A DNA stretch of 64,000 bases, taken from contig NZ_CP036403.1 in the NCBI RefSeq assembly GCF_004322775.1, positions 2,480,001-2,544,000 of the forward strand, written 5' to 3'. Positions 51,423-61,111 of the stretch are shown here, in pieces. Every line of letters begins with the position of its first letter. Position 1 is the first letter of the stretch. The translations under genes were made by a program, and so were the position numbers. The notes below the pieces were generated by a model. The model was not told the origin of the DNA, searched no databases, and saw nothing but the letters and a program-made list of their open reading frames with translations. The DNA comes from Ornithinimicrobium sufpigmenti. Lineage in GTDB: Bacteria; Actinomycetota; Actinomycetes; Actinomycetales; Dermatophilaceae.

Positions 51423-52303
51423 GGCATACCTCCATGGTCGGTGGGGTGGTTCTGAGGGCGGTGGTGCTCGGGGCCGCTGGCCCCGACGACGAAGTCCCAC
51501 GGGTCGGTGCGGACGGTCGACAGGCGGATGTCCACGCTGGCGCCGAGCCGGGCGGCGAGCCGCTCACGCAGACCCGGCAGCCAGAGCCACTCCGTCGCGT
51601 AGTGGCCCGCGTCCACGAGGTATGGCGTGCCCGGCCCGCCGGCGCGGGCGGCGGCTCGCGCCTCCTCGCGGGCCTCGAGGGCCGGGTGGTGCCGCAGGTC
51701 CGCGGTCACGTAGACGTCGGCGCCGCTGCGTCGCACGGCCCCGAACGAGCTGTCGCCCGCGCCACCCAGGACCGCCACCCGGCGCACCTGCGCCTCGGGC
51801 CGCCCGCTGACCCGGATCCCACCGGCCGTCGCCGGCAGCCGCTCCGCCAGCCGGGAAGCCAGCTGCTGCAGGCTGACCGGCTCAGGAAGGTCACCGACCC
51901 GGCCGAGCTCCTGGTCCTCGGCGATCTGGAGCGGCGCGGTGTCGACGAGACCGCAGGCGGCCGCGAGCGCCTGTCCCACACCGGGATCCGCGACGTCGGC
52001 GTTGGTGTGGGCGCAGTAGAGTGCGATGTCGTTGACCAGCAGGTCGGTGATCGTCGCGCCCTTGGCGGTCGTCGTGGCCACCGAGTGGATCCCCTTGAGC
52101 AGCAACGGGTGGTGGGTGACGATGAGGTCCGCGCCGAGCGCGACGGCCTCGGCGACGACGTCGAGGGTGGGGTCCACCGCCAGCAGGATCGTGCCGACCG
52201 GCTGCTCCGGGTCCCCCGCCACGAGACCGACGCGGTCCCACGACTGCGCCGTGCGCGGGGGGTAGAACTCCTCCAGCAGCGCGACCACGTCGCGCAGCCG
52301 CAC
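51419..52303 (-). CDS. Nif3-like dinuclear metal-centre protein
   Basis: 294 aa. VRLRDVVALLEEFYPPRTAQ opens as in the family; metal-binding motifs are ADLIVTHHPLLLKG (HH pair), YCAHTNAD, and C-terminal LVDAGHYATEWLWLPGLRER. The start is set at GTG 52303: an upstream GTG would begin two bases past the tRNA gene. An inserted domain (about 120-215) is typical of the longer form. Hexameric, function uncertain; labelled GTP cyclohydrolase type 2 homologue in databases without proof. Confidence 0.9.
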   Translation of the reverse strand: MRLRDVVALLEEFYPPRTAQSWDRVGLVAGDPEQPVGTILLAVDPTLDVVAEAVALGADLIVTHHPLLLKGIHSVATTTAKGATITDLLVNDIALYCAHTNADVADPGVGQALAAACGLVDTAPLQIAEDQELGRVGDLPEPVSLQQLASRLAERLPATAGGIRVSGRPEAQVRRVAVLGGAGDSSFGAVRRSGADVYVTADLRHHPALEAREEARAAARAGGPGTPYLVDAGHYATEWLWLPGLRERLAARLGASVDIRLSTVRTDPWDFVVGASGPEHHRPQNHPTDHGGMP

Positions 52304-52343
52304 CCCGTCGGGCGCCTCGCCACCATCTCTGCTGTTGTCCACG

Positions 52344-52416
52344 TGGGCCCGGCCGGGCTCGAACCGACGACCTACGCGGTGTAAACGCGGCGCTCTACCA
52401 ACTGAGCTACAGGCCC
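52344..52416 (-). tRNA. tRNA-Val (UAC anticodon)
   Basis: 73 nt on the minus strand. Acceptor GGGCCTG with CGGGCCC, D-stem GCTC/GAGC with AGTTGGTA loop, anticodon loop TTTACAC (anticodon TAC), T-loop TTCGAGC. All stems pair, with one mismatch at 27-43. No CCA is encoded. Lies between ahpE and nif3. Confidence 0.93.
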
Positions 52417-52446
52417 CTTGCGATCGACCATTCTGACAGGTTCCGG

Positions 52447-52923
52447 CTACAGGTCCCGCACGGCCCGGTGCAGGACCCCCACCTCCCGGGTCTGGCCGGT
52501 CCCCAGCTGCAGGCTCCATCGGACGGTCTGTGAGGGGTCGACGAGGAAGGTGCCACGACGAGCCCTCCCCGAGGTCTCGTCGAACACCCCCCAGTCGCGG
52601 GCCGCCCGGCCGTGCGGCCAGAAGTCGGACAGCAGCGGGAAGCGGTAGCCCTCGTGCGCAGCCCACGCCCGCAGGGAGTAGGTGGAGTCGCACGAGACGG
52701 CGAGCACCTGGACCTTGTCGTTGACGAACTCGTCGATGTTGAGCTGGATGTCCAGCAGCTCGCCGGTGCAGATCGAGGAGAAGGCGAAGGGGAAGAAGAC
52801 GACGAGGGCGTGCCGGTCGGCCACCACCTCGGAGAGCCGGACCAGCTCCCCGCGCTGGTCCGGGAGGACCAGCTCGGGCGCACGCTCCCCGACCGCTGGG
52901 GGTGCCGCGCCCGTGGCGGTCAT
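52447..52923 (-). CDS. AhpE-type peroxiredoxin
   Basis: 158 aa thioredoxin-fold peroxidase. The peroxidatic Cys is in VVFFPFAFSSICTGELLDIQ (residue about 52), with the Thr after it and a later Arg in QTVRWSLQLG. No second resolving Cys is seen, so one-Cys AhpE type, recycled by mycothiol systems in actinobacteria. ATG overlaps the DUF3052 stop as ATGA. The tRNA-Val gene follows 31 bp downstream on the same strand. Confidence 0.9.
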   Translation of the reverse strand: MTATGAAPPAVGERAPELVLPDQRGELVRLSEVVADRHALVVFFPFAFSSICTGELLDIQLNIDEFVNDKVQVLAVSCDSTYSLRAWAAHEGYRFPLLSDFWPHGRAARDWGVFDETSGRARRGTFLVDPSQTVRWSLQLGTGQTREVGVLHRAVRDL

Positions 52924-53357
52924 CGTCGGCCCACGAGGCGCTGCCCCACCCAGCCCTCCACCGGCACGACGCCGGACGCGCTCAGCGAGCAGGTGTTGCA
53001 GGCCTCCTGCACGTCGGGCGCGGCCACCCGGTCGGGGCGACCCGTGCCGGGGGTGAGCAGGACGATGCTGCCGCCCTCCTCCAGCGTGGTCAGCGAGTCG
53101 ACCAGCTCGTCGGTGAGGTCGCCGTCCCCGTCGCGCCACCACAGCAGCACCACGTCCACGACCCCGTCATAGTCCTCGTCCTCCAGGGGACCCTCGACCA
53201 GCGCCTCGACGGCCTCCCGCACCGACTCCTCGACGTCGTCGTCGTAGCCGTACTCGACCACGATCTGACCGGGACGCAGACCCAGCTTGCGCAGGGCAGC
53301 CCCCATCGGGCCGTCGGTCGTGGACGTCTGCTCGCTCGCCTTCTCGTTGCCTTCCAT
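52920..53357 (-). CDS. DUF3052 protein
   Basis: 145 aa. The core is ALRKLGLRPGQIVVEYGYDD, EESVREAVEALVEG, VVDVVLLWWRDGDGDLTDEL and EEGGSIVLLTPGTGRP, a small alpha/beta domain conserved in actinobacteria in the same position before ahpE and divergent from aceE. The C-terminal CNTCSLS holds two Cys. Function unknown. TAGACC lies 5 nt before the ATG, a leaderless-type start. Confidence 0.88.
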   Translation of the reverse strand: MEGNEKASEQTSTTDGPMGAALRKLGLRPGQIVVEYGYDDDVEESVREAVEALVEGPLEDEDYDGVVDVVLLWWRDGDGDLTDELVDSLTTLEEGGSIVLLTPGTGRPDRVAAPDVQEACNTCSLSASGVVPVEGWVGQRLVGRR

Positions 53358-53362
53358 GGTGC

Positions 53363-53368
53363 GGTCTA
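53363..53368 (-). promoter_or_regulatory. leaderless -10 box of the DUF3052-ahpE operon
   Basis: TAGACC on the minus strand, 5 nt before the ATG at 53357; the sixth base departs from the T consensus, so this is the weakest of the set. Confidence 0.4.
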
Positions 53369-53521
53369 GACAACCAGAGGCCGGGCTCGCTCGTAAAGCG
53401 GGGTCGGCTCATGCCGTCGGGGCAAGCCGCGTGGCGGCCGATGCGGGCCACCACACGCGTCGCCCCGACGGGCGTGACAGACTGAGAAGCGATGCCCGCT
53501 GTGCGACGGAAGGATCACCTG

Positions 53522-56275
53522 ATGGCACTGGAGCGCCCCATCGGCCCTATTCTCAATGGGCTGCCGAACCAGGTCCCGGACACCGACCCCGAGGAGACTC
53601 AGGAGTGGCTGGAGTCCCTGGACGCAGCGATCGAGACGGGGGGTCGCCAGCGTGCGCGCTACCTGATGCTGCGGATGCTGGAGCGCGCCCGCGACTCCCA
53701 GGTCGGGCTCCCCTCGGTCACCACCACCGACTACATCAACACCATCTCGCCCGAGCAGGAGCCATGGTTCCCCGGTGACGAGGACATGGAGCGCCGCTAC
53801 CGCGCGTGGATGCGCTGGAACGCAGCGGTCATGGTGCACCGGGCGCAGCACCCCGACATCTCGGTCGGCGGGCACATCTCCACCTACGCCTCCCAGGCCA
53901 CCCTGTGGGAGGTCGGCTTCAACCACTTCTGGCGGGGCCGCGACCACGAGGGCGGCGGCGACCAGATCTTCTTCCAGGGTCACGCCTCCCCCGGCATCTA
54001 CGCCCGCGCCTACCTCGAGGGCCGGCTGAGCGAGGCCGACCTGGACGCCTTCCGTCAGGAGAAGAGCAAGGCGCGCGAGGGCGTGACGGTCCTCCCGTCC
54101 TACCCGCACCCCCGCTCGATGCCGGAGTTCTGGCAGTTCCCCACCGTGTCGATGGGGCTGGGCCCGATGAACGCCATCTACCAGGCGGCGTTCAACAAGT
54201 ACCTGCACAACCGGGGGCTGAAGGACACCAGCCAGCAGCAGGTATGGGCGTTCCTCGGCGACGGCGAGATGGACGAGCCGGAGTCGCGGGGGCTGCTGCA
54301 CGTGGCCGCGAACGACGAGCTGGACAACCTGACCTTCGTCGTCAACTGCAACCTGCAGCGTCTGGACGGCCCGGTCCGCGGCAACGGCAAGATCGTGCAG
54401 GAGCTGGAGAGCCAGTTCCGCGGTGCCGGGTGGAACGTCATCAAGGTGCTGTGGGGCCGCGGCTGGGACAACCTGCTGGCCAAGGACGCCAGCGGGGCGC
54501 TGATCAACCTGATGAACACCACCCCCGACGGCGACTTCCAGACCTACCGGGCCAACGACGGCGCCTGGATCCGGGACCACTTCTTCGGCCGCGACCCGCG
54601 GACCAAGGAGCTGGTCAAGGACTGGAGCGATGACGACATCTGGTGGAAGCTCAAGCGCGGCGGCCACGACTACCGCAAGGTCTTCGCCGCCTACCAGGCC
54701 GCGATGAACCACACCGGCCAGCCGACGGTCATCCTGGCGCACACCATCAAGGGCTACTCCCTCGGCACCCACTTCGCCGGGCGCAACGCGACGCACCAGA
54801 TGAAGAAGATGACGCTGGAGGACCTCAAGGGCTTCCGCGACAGCCTGCGGATCCCGATCACCGACGAGCAGCTGGAGGCCGACCCGTACGCCCCGCCCTA
54901 CTACCACCCGGGGGAGGACGACGAGGCGATCCAGTACCTGAAGGAACGGCGGCGCCAGCTGGGCGGCTACCTGCCCGAGCGCCGGCCCAGCGACGCACGG
55001 CTGCCGCTGCCGGACGAGAAGATCTACGACGTCGCCAAGAAGGGTTCCGGCAAGCAGAACGTCGCCACCACGATGGCCCTGGTCCGCATCTTCAAGGAGT
55101 GGATGCGCGACAAGGAGTTCGGCAAGCACCTGGTGCCGATCATCCCCGACGAGGCCCGCACCTTCGGCATGGACAGCTTCTTCCCCACGGCGAAGATCTA
55201 CAACGTCCACGGGCAGAACTACACCTCCGTCGACGCGGACCTGATGCTGGCCTACAAGGAGTCGGAGTCCGGCCAGATCTGGCACGTCGGGATCAACGAG
55301 GCCGGCTCGGTCGCGGGTCTGACCGCGGCGGGCACCTCGTACGACACCCAGGGCGTGCCGATGGTGCCGTTCTACATCTTCTACTCGATGTTCGGCTTCC
55401 AGCGCACCGGCGACAGCATCTGGGCCGCAGCCGACCAGCTGACGCGCGGCTTCATGATCGGCGCCACCGCGGGCCGCACGACCCTGGCCGGTGAGGGCCT
55501 GCAGCACGCGGACGGGCACTCGCTGCTGCTGGCCTCGTCCAACCCCGCGATCCGCGCCTACGACCCCGCCTACGCCTACGAGCTGGCCCACATCCTGCCC
55601 GATGCGCTGAGGGTGATGTACGGCGAGGACCCGCAGGACGTCATCTACTACCTCACCGTCTACAACGAGCCGATGAAGCAGCCGGCCGAGCCGGACGACG
55701 TGGACGTGGAGGGGATCCTGGCGGGCATGCACAAGATCTCCGGTATGCAGCCCGCCGAGGAGGGCAAGCACGTGCGCCTGCTCGCCTCGGGCGTGGGTGT
55801 GCCGTGGGCCCTGGAGGCGCAGGAGCTGCTCGAGCAGGACTGGGGAGTGTCCTCCGACGTGTGGTCGGTCACCTCCTGGAACGAGCTGCGCCGCGAGGCG
55901 ATGGCCTGCGACCGCGACGCCTTCCTGGACCCGCAGTCCGAGCGTCGCGTGCCCTACGTCACCCGGCGGCTGTCCGAGGGCACCGGCCCGGTGGTGGCCA
56001 CCAGCGACTGGATGCGTGCCGTCCAGGACCAGATCGCCCCCTGGGTGCCCGAGGACTACTACGCGCTGGGCGCGGACGGCTTCGGCTTCGCCGACACCCG
56101 CCCCGCGGCCCGCCGGTTCTTCCACATCGACGGCCCGTCGATGGCGGTCAAGGCTCTGCAGATGCTGGCCGACCGCGGCGAGATCGACCCGCAGGTGCCG
56201 GTGCAGGCCGCCGAGCGTTACCGCCTGATGGACGTCAACGCCGGCACCTCCGGCACCGCGGGCGGCGACGCCTGA
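53522..56275 (+). CDS. aceE: pyruvate dehydrogenase E1 component, homodimeric
   Basis: 917 aa. Thiamine-diphosphate enzyme that decarboxylates pyruvate for transfer to E2 lipoyl groups. ThDP/Mg motif [10 protein letters not shown], with [19 protein letters not shown] and the later [20 protein letters not shown] and [20 protein letters not shown] blocks. The ATG at 53522 is chosen over one 30 nt upstream because GAAGGA precedes it by 7 nt and [13 protein letters not shown] aligns with family starts. Convergent with the GDPD gene, with a 20-bp hairpin between; no E2 or E3 gene is adjacent. Confidence 0.96.
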   Translation: MALERPIGPILNGLPNQVPDTDPEETQEWLESLDAAIETGGRQRARYLMLRMLERARDSQVGLPSVTTTDYINTISPEQEPWFPGDEDMERRYRAWMRWNAAVMVHRAQHPDISVGGHISTYASQATLWEVGFNHFWRGRDHEGGGDQIFFQGHASPGIYARAYLEGRLSEADLDAFRQEKSKAREGVTVLPSYPHPRSMPEFWQFPTVSMGLGPMNAIYQAAFNKYLHNRGLKDTSQQQVWAFLGDGEMDEPESRGLLHVAANDELDNLTFVVNCNLQRLDGPVRGNGKIVQELESQFRGAGWNVIKVLWGRGWDNLLAKDASGALINLMNTTPDGDFQTYRANDGAWIRDHFFGRDPRTKELVKDWSDDDIWWKLKRGGHDYRKVFAAYQAAMNHTGQPTVILAHTIKGYSLGTHFAGRNATHQMKKMTLEDLKGFRDSLRIPITDEQLEADPYAPPYYHPGEDDEAIQYLKERRRQLGGYLPERRPSDARLPLPDEKIYDVAKKGSGKQNVATTMALVRIFKEWMRDKEFGKHLVPIIPDEARTFGMDSFFPTAKIYNVHGQNYTSVDADLMLAYKESESGQIWHVGINEAGSVAGLTAAGTSYDTQGVPMVPFYIFYSMFGFQRTGDSIWAAADQLTRGFMIGATAGRTTLAGEGLQHADGHSLLLASSNPAIRAYDPAYAYELAHILPDALRVMYGEDPQDVIYYLTVYNEPMKQPAEPDDVDVEGILAGMHKISGMQPAEEGKHVRLLASGVGVPWALEAQELLEQDWGVSSDVWSVTSWNELRREAMACDRDAFLDPQSERRVPYVTRRLSEGTGPVVATSDWMRAVQDQIAPWVPEDYYALGADGFGFADTRPAARRFFHIDGPSMAVKALQMLADRGEIDPQVPVQAAERYRLMDVNAGTSGTAGGDA

Positions 56276-56320
56276 GGGCAGCGTCTGCGGAGGACGTCTG
56301 CGTCAGATCTGGGCCACGGC

Positions 56321-56369
56321 CCGACGGCGGGCGGTGCGGGCCCCCTGCTCCCGCACCGCCCGCCGTCGG
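56321..56369. terminator. bidirectional aceE/GDPD terminator hairpin
   Basis: Perfect 20-bp stem (56321-56340 with 56350-56369, arm CCGACGGCGGGCGGTGCGGG) and a 9-nt loop between convergent genes. Flanking GGGCCACGG and CCGTGGGCC could extend it. No T tract; very GC-rich. Confidence 0.8.
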
Positions 56370-56440
56370 CGTTCCCGTGGGCCATACCAGGCGGACCCGT
56401 CCGTAGGACTCGGTCAGGAGGACTCCGCCAGTAGGCTCCC

Positions 56441-57499
56441 TCAGTCGAACTCGCCCGCCCGGCGGGCCAGCACGCCCCGGTCGGTGTGGTCGGTGCAGAA
56501 GCCGTCGACGCCGGCGGCCAGGAACGCCCGGATCTCGTCCGCGGCCCGGCCCAGGCGGGAGTCGTCCTCGCCGCGGCGCAGCTCCTCGGGCAGGAAGGCG
56601 TTCTCGGCCCGGAACACCCACGGTATGACGACCAGGCCCGCCGCGTGCGCGTCCTGCACCAGGCCGGTGGGCGCGCCCAGGGTGCCGTCGAGACGACGCG
56701 GCCGCACCAGCTGCTTGTCCGGCTGCAGCCCGGTCACGATGCGGGCGCTGGCAGCAAGGTCGCGCAGGGCCGCCCTGTGCTCCCCCACCTGCACGCGCAG
56801 GTGGAGCGGCACCCGGCAGCCCAGCCCACGCACCCGCTCCAGGGTGCGCAGGTCGTCGCTGACCACCACCACCGGGGCGTCGGGCCGGTCCAGGCCGTCC
56901 GCGCGCAGCAGCTCGACCAGACGGCATACCGGATCCAGCCCCTGCTCGACCAGGTGCCCGGGGCTGCGCAGCTGGAGCAGGACGCCGAGCGGCCGGCCCA
57001 GCTGGTCGGCCAGCCGGCGGCGCAGCCCGAGCACCTCGCCCAGCGTGGGCACCGCGAGCAGCCCGTTGTAGGCCACGCTGCCGTGCCGCAGGTGCGGGTA
57101 GCGCTCGACCACCCGCAGCGCGCGCACCTGCTCCAGGGTGAGGTGCTCGACGAACCAGCCGCGTACCAGGTAGCCGTCCACCTTGTGGAGGGCACGCCGA
57201 CCGGCGTGCTCGGGCCGGCTGGCGACATCGGTCGTCGCGGACAGCTCGCACTCGTGCCGCGCCACGAGCTGGCCGTCCCGGGTGACGGTCACGTCCACGG
57301 AGAGGTAGTCCGCGCCCATCCGGGCAGCCAGCTCGTAGGCCGGCAGCGTGTGCTCGGGCCGGTAGCCGCTGGCTCCGCGGTGCGCCACGAGCACCGGAGC
57401 GTCCGTCGCCGGGAGCAGCCTGCCCGGTGCCTCCTCCGTCAGCGACCGGGTCTCTCGTGGGGGTGCCGAGGGGAGGGCGGCAGACCTGGTGGCGGACAT
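56441..57499 (-). CDS. glycerophosphodiester phosphodiesterase
   Basis: 352 aa. Family motifs VLVAHRGASGYRPEHTLPAY (HRG with Glu), the metal Asp in SVDVTVTRDGQLVARHE and VDGFCTDHTDRGVL near the end. Cleaves glycerophosphodiesters to glycerol-3-phosphate. No signal peptide is evident; the first 35 residues are polar (SATRSAALPSAPPRETRS), so cytoplasmic or membrane-associated at most. ATG at 57499 after a GGAG; longer upstream frame rejected. Confidence 0.9.
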   Translation of the reverse strand: MSATRSAALPSAPPRETRSLTEEAPGRLLPATDAPVLVAHRGASGYRPEHTLPAYELAARMGADYLSVDVTVTRDGQLVARHECELSATTDVASRPEHAGRRALHKVDGYLVRGWFVEHLTLEQVRALRVVERYPHLRHGSVAYNGLLAVPTLGEVLGLRRRLADQLGRPLGVLLQLRSPGHLVEQGLDPVCRLVELLRADGLDRPDAPVVVVSDDLRTLERVRGLGCRVPLHLRVQVGEHRAALRDLAASARIVTGLQPDKQLVRPRRLDGTLGAPTGLVQDAHAAGLVVIPWVFRAENAFLPEELRRGEDDSRLGRAADEIRAFLAAGVDGFCTDHTDRGVLARRAGEFD

Positions 57500-57596
57500 G
57501 CTCTCCAGCCCACACGTCCGTGGTGACCCGCCGGGCCACGTCGACCCAAGCCCCGGTGAGCACTCGGTGAACATCCGGGGCTGTGGACCCGCGCAG

Positions 57597-57602
57597 TAGG
57601 CT
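57597..57602 (+). promoter_or_regulatory. leaderless -10 box of fasR
   Basis: TAGGCT, 6 nt before the GTG at 57609. Confidence 0.5.
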
Positions 57603-57608
57603 CCAGGC

Positions 57609-58778
57609 GTGTCCGAGCCCGCCGTCCCGCCCGAGCCCCGGCCCTCCCCGGAGCCGTTGGCGCGCCGCGCCGGTGCCCTGGCAGCCCGGGCGACGCGGCA
57701 GATGGAGACGGAGCACGCCTGGTTCCGCGAGCTGTCCGCCGACGACCGCTCCTGGGTCTCCCTCGTCGCCCAGGCGGGCATCAGCGCCCTGCTGACCTGG
57801 TATGACGACGGGGCCCGCCCTGGCCCGCCCCCCGGTCAGATCTTCGCCGGGGCACCGCGCAGCCTGGCCTCCACGATCTCCCTCGCCCAGGCGCTGGACC
57901 TCTCCCGGACCGCCGTGACCACGGTCGAGGAGGCGGTGCCCGAGCTGGTCGGGCCGGAGGAGGAGACCGCCCTGCGCGAGGCGGTGCTGCGCTACTCCCG
58001 CGACCTGGCCTTCGCCGCGGCCGGCGTCTATGCCCTGGCGGCGGAGCAGCGTGGCGGGTGGGACGCGCGGCTGGAGTCGCTGGTCGTGCACGCCGTGGTC
58101 CGCGGCGAGGCCGACGACACGCTGGCCTCCCGCGCCGCCGAGCTGGGCTGGGAGGACGTGAGCGATGTGGCCGTCGTCGTCGGCCGGCTCCCGGACGGGG
58201 AGTCGCGGGCCGCCCTGTCGACCCTGCGGGACGCGGCACGCCGGATCGGCCGGGAGGCCCTGACGGCGGCCCAGGGTCCCCGGCTCATCTGCGTCCTGGG
58301 CGGCTCCACGGACCCGGTCGAGGACGCCGCCGGCCTCACCGCCGCCTTCGGAGCCGGCCCGGTGGTCGTGGGGCCTCGGGTCCCGCACCTGTTCGCGGCT
58401 GGTCGCAGCGCCCGGGCGGCGCTGTCCGGGATGGACGCAGCCCCGGCCTGGGCCACCGCGCCACGCCCGGTCGCCGCGGACGAGCTGCTCCCCGAGCGTG
58501 CCCTGCTGGGCGAGAACCCGGCCCGGCGCATGCTGGTGGACCGGGTCTACGTGCCGTTGCGCGACCACCCGTCGGCTCTGCTCGACACCGTCCAGGCGTA
58601 CCTGGACAACGGCATGGTGCTGGAGGCGACCGCCCGCCTGCTCTTCCTGCATCCCAACACCGTGCGATACCGGCTCCGCAAGGTCGCGGAGACGGTCGGC
58701 CTGGACCCGCACGACGCCCGCGACGCGTGGGTGCTGCAGGTGGCCCTCGCCCTGGGTCGGATCACCCGCCGCGGCTAG
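57609..58778 (+). CDS. fasR: FasR-type (PucR/CdaR-like) regulator of fatty acid synthesis
   Basis: 389 aa. The C-terminal HTH_30 (PucR) domain is [34 protein letters not shown] at about residues 320-355; the N-terminal domain (about 45-240) is the PucR-type regulatory region. It lies immediately upstream of fabD, the position of FasR of Streptomyces coelicolor, which binds the fabD promoter and activates fabDHPF. The regulator role is inferred from this synteny. A perfect 7-3-7 palindrome lies in the 90-bp gap to fabD. GTG start, leaderless-type. Confidence 0.9.
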   Translation: MSEPAVPPEPRPSPEPLARRAGALAARATRQMETEHAWFRELSADDRSWVSLVAQAGISALLTWYDDGARPGPPPGQIFAGAPRSLASTISLAQALDLSRTAVTTVEEAVPELVGPEEETALREAVLRYSRDLAFAAAGVYALAAEQRGGWDARLESLVVHAVVRGEADDTLASRAAELGWEDVSDVAVVVGRLPDGESRAALSTLRDAARRIGREALTAAQGPRLICVLGGSTDPVEDAAGLTAAFGAGPVVVGPRVPHLFAAGRSARAALSGMDAAPAWATAPRPVAADELLPERALLGENPARRMLVDRVYVPLRDHPSALLDTVQAYLDNGMVLEATARLLFLHPNTVRYRLRKVAETVGLDPHDARDAWVLQVALALGRITRRG

Positions 58779-58784
58779 CCTCGT

Positions 58785-58801
58785 TTGTGGGAAACCCACA
58801 A
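58785..58801. promoter_or_regulatory. candidate FasR operator before fabD
   Basis: Perfect inverted repeat TTGTGGG-AAA-CCCACAA, 7 nt after the fasR stop and just upstream of a TATCGT -10 candidate (58816-58821). Position over the -35 suits an activator such as FasR. Confidence 0.55.
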
Positions 58802-58868
58802 CGACTCGCGCCCGTTATCGTGCGAAACGGTGACGGCCTGTGGAGGAGTCGATGGGCAGAGTGGGGTG

Positions 58869-59876
58869 GTGCTCGTCATCGTCGCGCCCGGACAGGGCTC
58901 CCAGACCCCCGGTTTCCTCGCCCCCTGGCTCGAGCTCCCGGGCGTCCGGGACAAGGTGGGGTGGCTCTCCGCGGTGGCCGGGATCGACCTGGTCGCCCAC
59001 GGCACCACCTCGGACGCAGAGACCATCCGGGACACCGCCGTGGCCCAGCCGCTGCTCGTCGCCGCCGGGCTGGTCACCCTCCCCACCCTCTTCAGCAACG
59101 CCGGCGCTGTCACCGACACCGACACCGACACCGACGCGCTGACCCGGTCCGTCGGCGCCGTCTCCGGCCACTCGGTCGGGGAGATCACGGCAGCAGCCGC
59201 CGCCGGAGTGCTCAGCGCCGAGCAGGCGATGGTCTTCGTCCGCGAGCGCGGACGCGGGATGGCCCAGGCCTCCGCCGTCACGCCCACCGGGATGAGCGCC
59301 GTCGTCGGTGGTGACCCCGAGGAGGTCCGGGCCGCTCTCGAGCAGCACGGCCTGACCCCGGCCAACATGAACGGCGCCGGGCAGGTCGTGGCCGCCGGCA
59401 CCCTGGAGCAGCTCGAGCAGTTGGCCGCCGAGCCGCCCACCCGCGCCCGGGTGATCCCCCTGCAGGTCGCCGGCGCCTTCCACACCCACCACATGCAGCC
59501 CGCGGTGGACCGGCTCGCCACCTACGCCCGCGCCATCGAGGTCGGGGACCCGCGCCTGCCGCTCGTCTCCAACGCCGACGGCGAGGTCGTCCGGGACGGC
59601 CGGGAGGTGCTGCGCCGCCTGGTCGCCCAGATCTCCAGCCCGGTGCGCTGGGACCTGACCATGCAGACGTTCGCCGACCGGGGCGTCTCCGCCCTGATCG
59701 AGATCGCGCCCGCGGGTACGCTCGTGGGTCTGGCCAAGCGCGGCCTGAAGGGCGTCCAGACCCTGGCGCTGAAGACCCCGGACGACCTCGAGGCCGCCCG
59801 GCAGCTGATCGCCGAGCACGGCGTCACCGCCCCGGTCGACGAGCAGCCGCGCCCCACCACCCAGGAGGACCAGTGA
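58869..59876 (+). CDS. fabD: malonyl-CoA:ACP transacylase
   Basis: 335 aa. Loads malonyl groups on ACP. VLVIVAPGQGSQTPGFLAPW start; active-site GHSVGEITAAAAAGV with catalytic Ser; His in AGAFHTHHM. The GTG at 58869 fits the family N-terminus, but GGAGGAG lies about 20 nt upstream, nearer an out-of-frame ATG at 58852, so initiation may be inefficient or coupled. A TDTDTDTD run (59110-59135) interrupts the protein before the active-site loop. Overlaps fabH (GTGA). First gene of the fabDHPF operon. Confidence 0.95.
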   Translation: MLVIVAPGQGSQTPGFLAPWLELPGVRDKVGWLSAVAGIDLVAHGTTSDAETIRDTAVAQPLLVAAGLVTLPTLFSNAGAVTDTDTDTDALTRSVGAVSGHSVGEITAAAAAGVLSAEQAMVFVRERGRGMAQASAVTPTGMSAVVGGDPEEVRAALEQHGLTPANMNGAGQVVAAGTLEQLEQLAAEPPTRARVIPLQVAGAFHTHHMQPAVDRLATYARAIEVGDPRLPLVSNADGEVVRDGREVLRRLVAQISSPVRWDLTMQTFADRGVSALIEIAPAGTLVGLAKRGLKGVQTLALKTPDDLEAARQLIAEHGVTAPVDEQPRPTTQEDQ

Positions 59877-60904
59877 CCACCCGCCCGACCCTGACCGTGC
59901 CGCAGGGGATGCGGCACGCCCGCATCCACGGCGTCGGTGGCTACCGCCCCGAGCGGGTGGTGACCAACGAGGAGATCCTCCAGTTCATCGACTCCTCCGA
60001 CGAGTGGATCCGGCAGCGCTCCGGCATCGCCACCCGCCGCTGGGCCCGCGAGGACGAGACGGTCATCGACATGGCCGAGGCCGCCTCCCGGCAGGCGATG
60101 GAGCGCGCCGGGGTCTCCCCCGACCAGATCGGCGTGGTCATCATGGCCACCGTCAGCCACCCCTTCCAGACGCCGGCCGCCGCGCCGCAGCTGGCGCACC
60201 GGATGGGCATCCCCAGCCCGGCCGCCTTCGACATCTCCGCAGCCTGCGCCGGCTACTGCCACGCCGTCTCCCTGGCCAACGACATGGTCCGGGTCGGCAC
60301 CGCCGACTACGTGCTCGTCGTCGGGGTGGAGAAGCTGTCCGACTTCACCGACAAGCACGACCGCGGCTCGGCGTTCATCTTCGGCGACGGCGCGGGAGCG
60401 GCCGTCATCGGCGTCTCCGACTTCCCGGGCATCGGCCCGACCCTGTGGGGCAGCCTCGGCGACCAGGCCGAGGTCATCACCCAGCGCGAGTCGTGGATCG
60501 ACCTGCGGCCGACGATGGAGGACGCGGACCGGACCGAGGCCGTGCAGTGGCCCGCCTTCGTCATGCAGGGTCAGACCGTCTTCCGCTGGGCGGTCTTCTC
60601 GATGGCGCCCGTCGCGCTGGACACCGTCAAGGCCGCGGGCATCACCCCCGACGACCTGGACGCCTTCGTCCCCCACCAGGCCAACATGCGCATCACCGAC
60701 GCGATGATCAAGGCGCTGAAGCTGCCCGAGCACGTGCCGGTGGCCCGCGACATCGCCGAGACCGGCAACACCTCCGCGGCCTCCATCCCGCTGGCGATGA
60801 GCCGCATGCTCGACGAGGGCGAGGCACCGCACGGCGGGCTCGCCCTGCAGATCGGCTTCGGCGCGGGCCTGGTGTATGCCGCCCAGGTGGTGGTCATGCC
60901 GTGA
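59873..60904 (+). CDS. fabH: beta-ketoacyl-ACP synthase III
   Basis: 343 aa. Condenses acyl-CoA with malonyl-ACP to start each chain. Catalytic triad: Cys in FDISAACAGYCHAV, His in VPHQANMRI and Asn in AETGNTSAASIPLAM. The N-terminus RIHGVGGYRPERVVTNEEI is typical. GTG start overlaps the fabD stop by 4 nt. In this type the enzyme primes with branched or straight acyl-CoA. The 207-bp gap to acpP (60905-61111) holds no recognised gene, only repeated GTCGACC-like words and a GC-rich palindrome-poor run. Confidence 0.96.
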   Translation: MTTRPTLTVPQGMRHARIHGVGGYRPERVVTNEEILQFIDSSDEWIRQRSGIATRRWAREDETVIDMAEAASRQAMERAGVSPDQIGVVIMATVSHPFQTPAAAPQLAHRMGIPSPAAFDISAACAGYCHAVSLANDMVRVGTADYVLVVGVEKLSDFTDKHDRGSAFIFGDGAGAAVIGVSDFPGIGPTLWGSLGDQAEVITQRESWIDLRPTMEDADRTEAVQWPAFVMQGQTVFRWAVFSMAPVALDTVKAAGITPDDLDAFVPHQANMRITDAMIKALKLPEHVPVARDIAETGNTSAASIPLAMSRMLDEGEAPHGGLALQIGFGAGLVYAAQVVVMP

Positions 60905-61111
60905 CCGCCGCCCTCCGCACCGCAACGTCGACCACGACGTGCACGACGGTGCCCACCGCATCGTCGACCAGGGCGCCCAGGTCGACGTGCCCGCAGCCTC
61001 GGCACCAGCCGCAGGCCTGAGCCTCCCCCCACAGCGCCCGAGGCCCGGCGGGTGCAGCAGCACCGGGTCAGCCCAACCGCATACCGCACCTTCATCCCAA
61101 GGAGAGACACC

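Noticed and set aside
53366..56125. 919-codon open frame antisense to aceE
   Set aside because: Mirror of aceE third-position GC bias; V/L/G/H-rich without motifs, whereas aceE has all catalytic blocks.
60905..61111. Small gene between fabH and acpP
   Set aside because: The open frame lacks a Shine-Dalgarno and encodes a T/P/R-rich run without structure.
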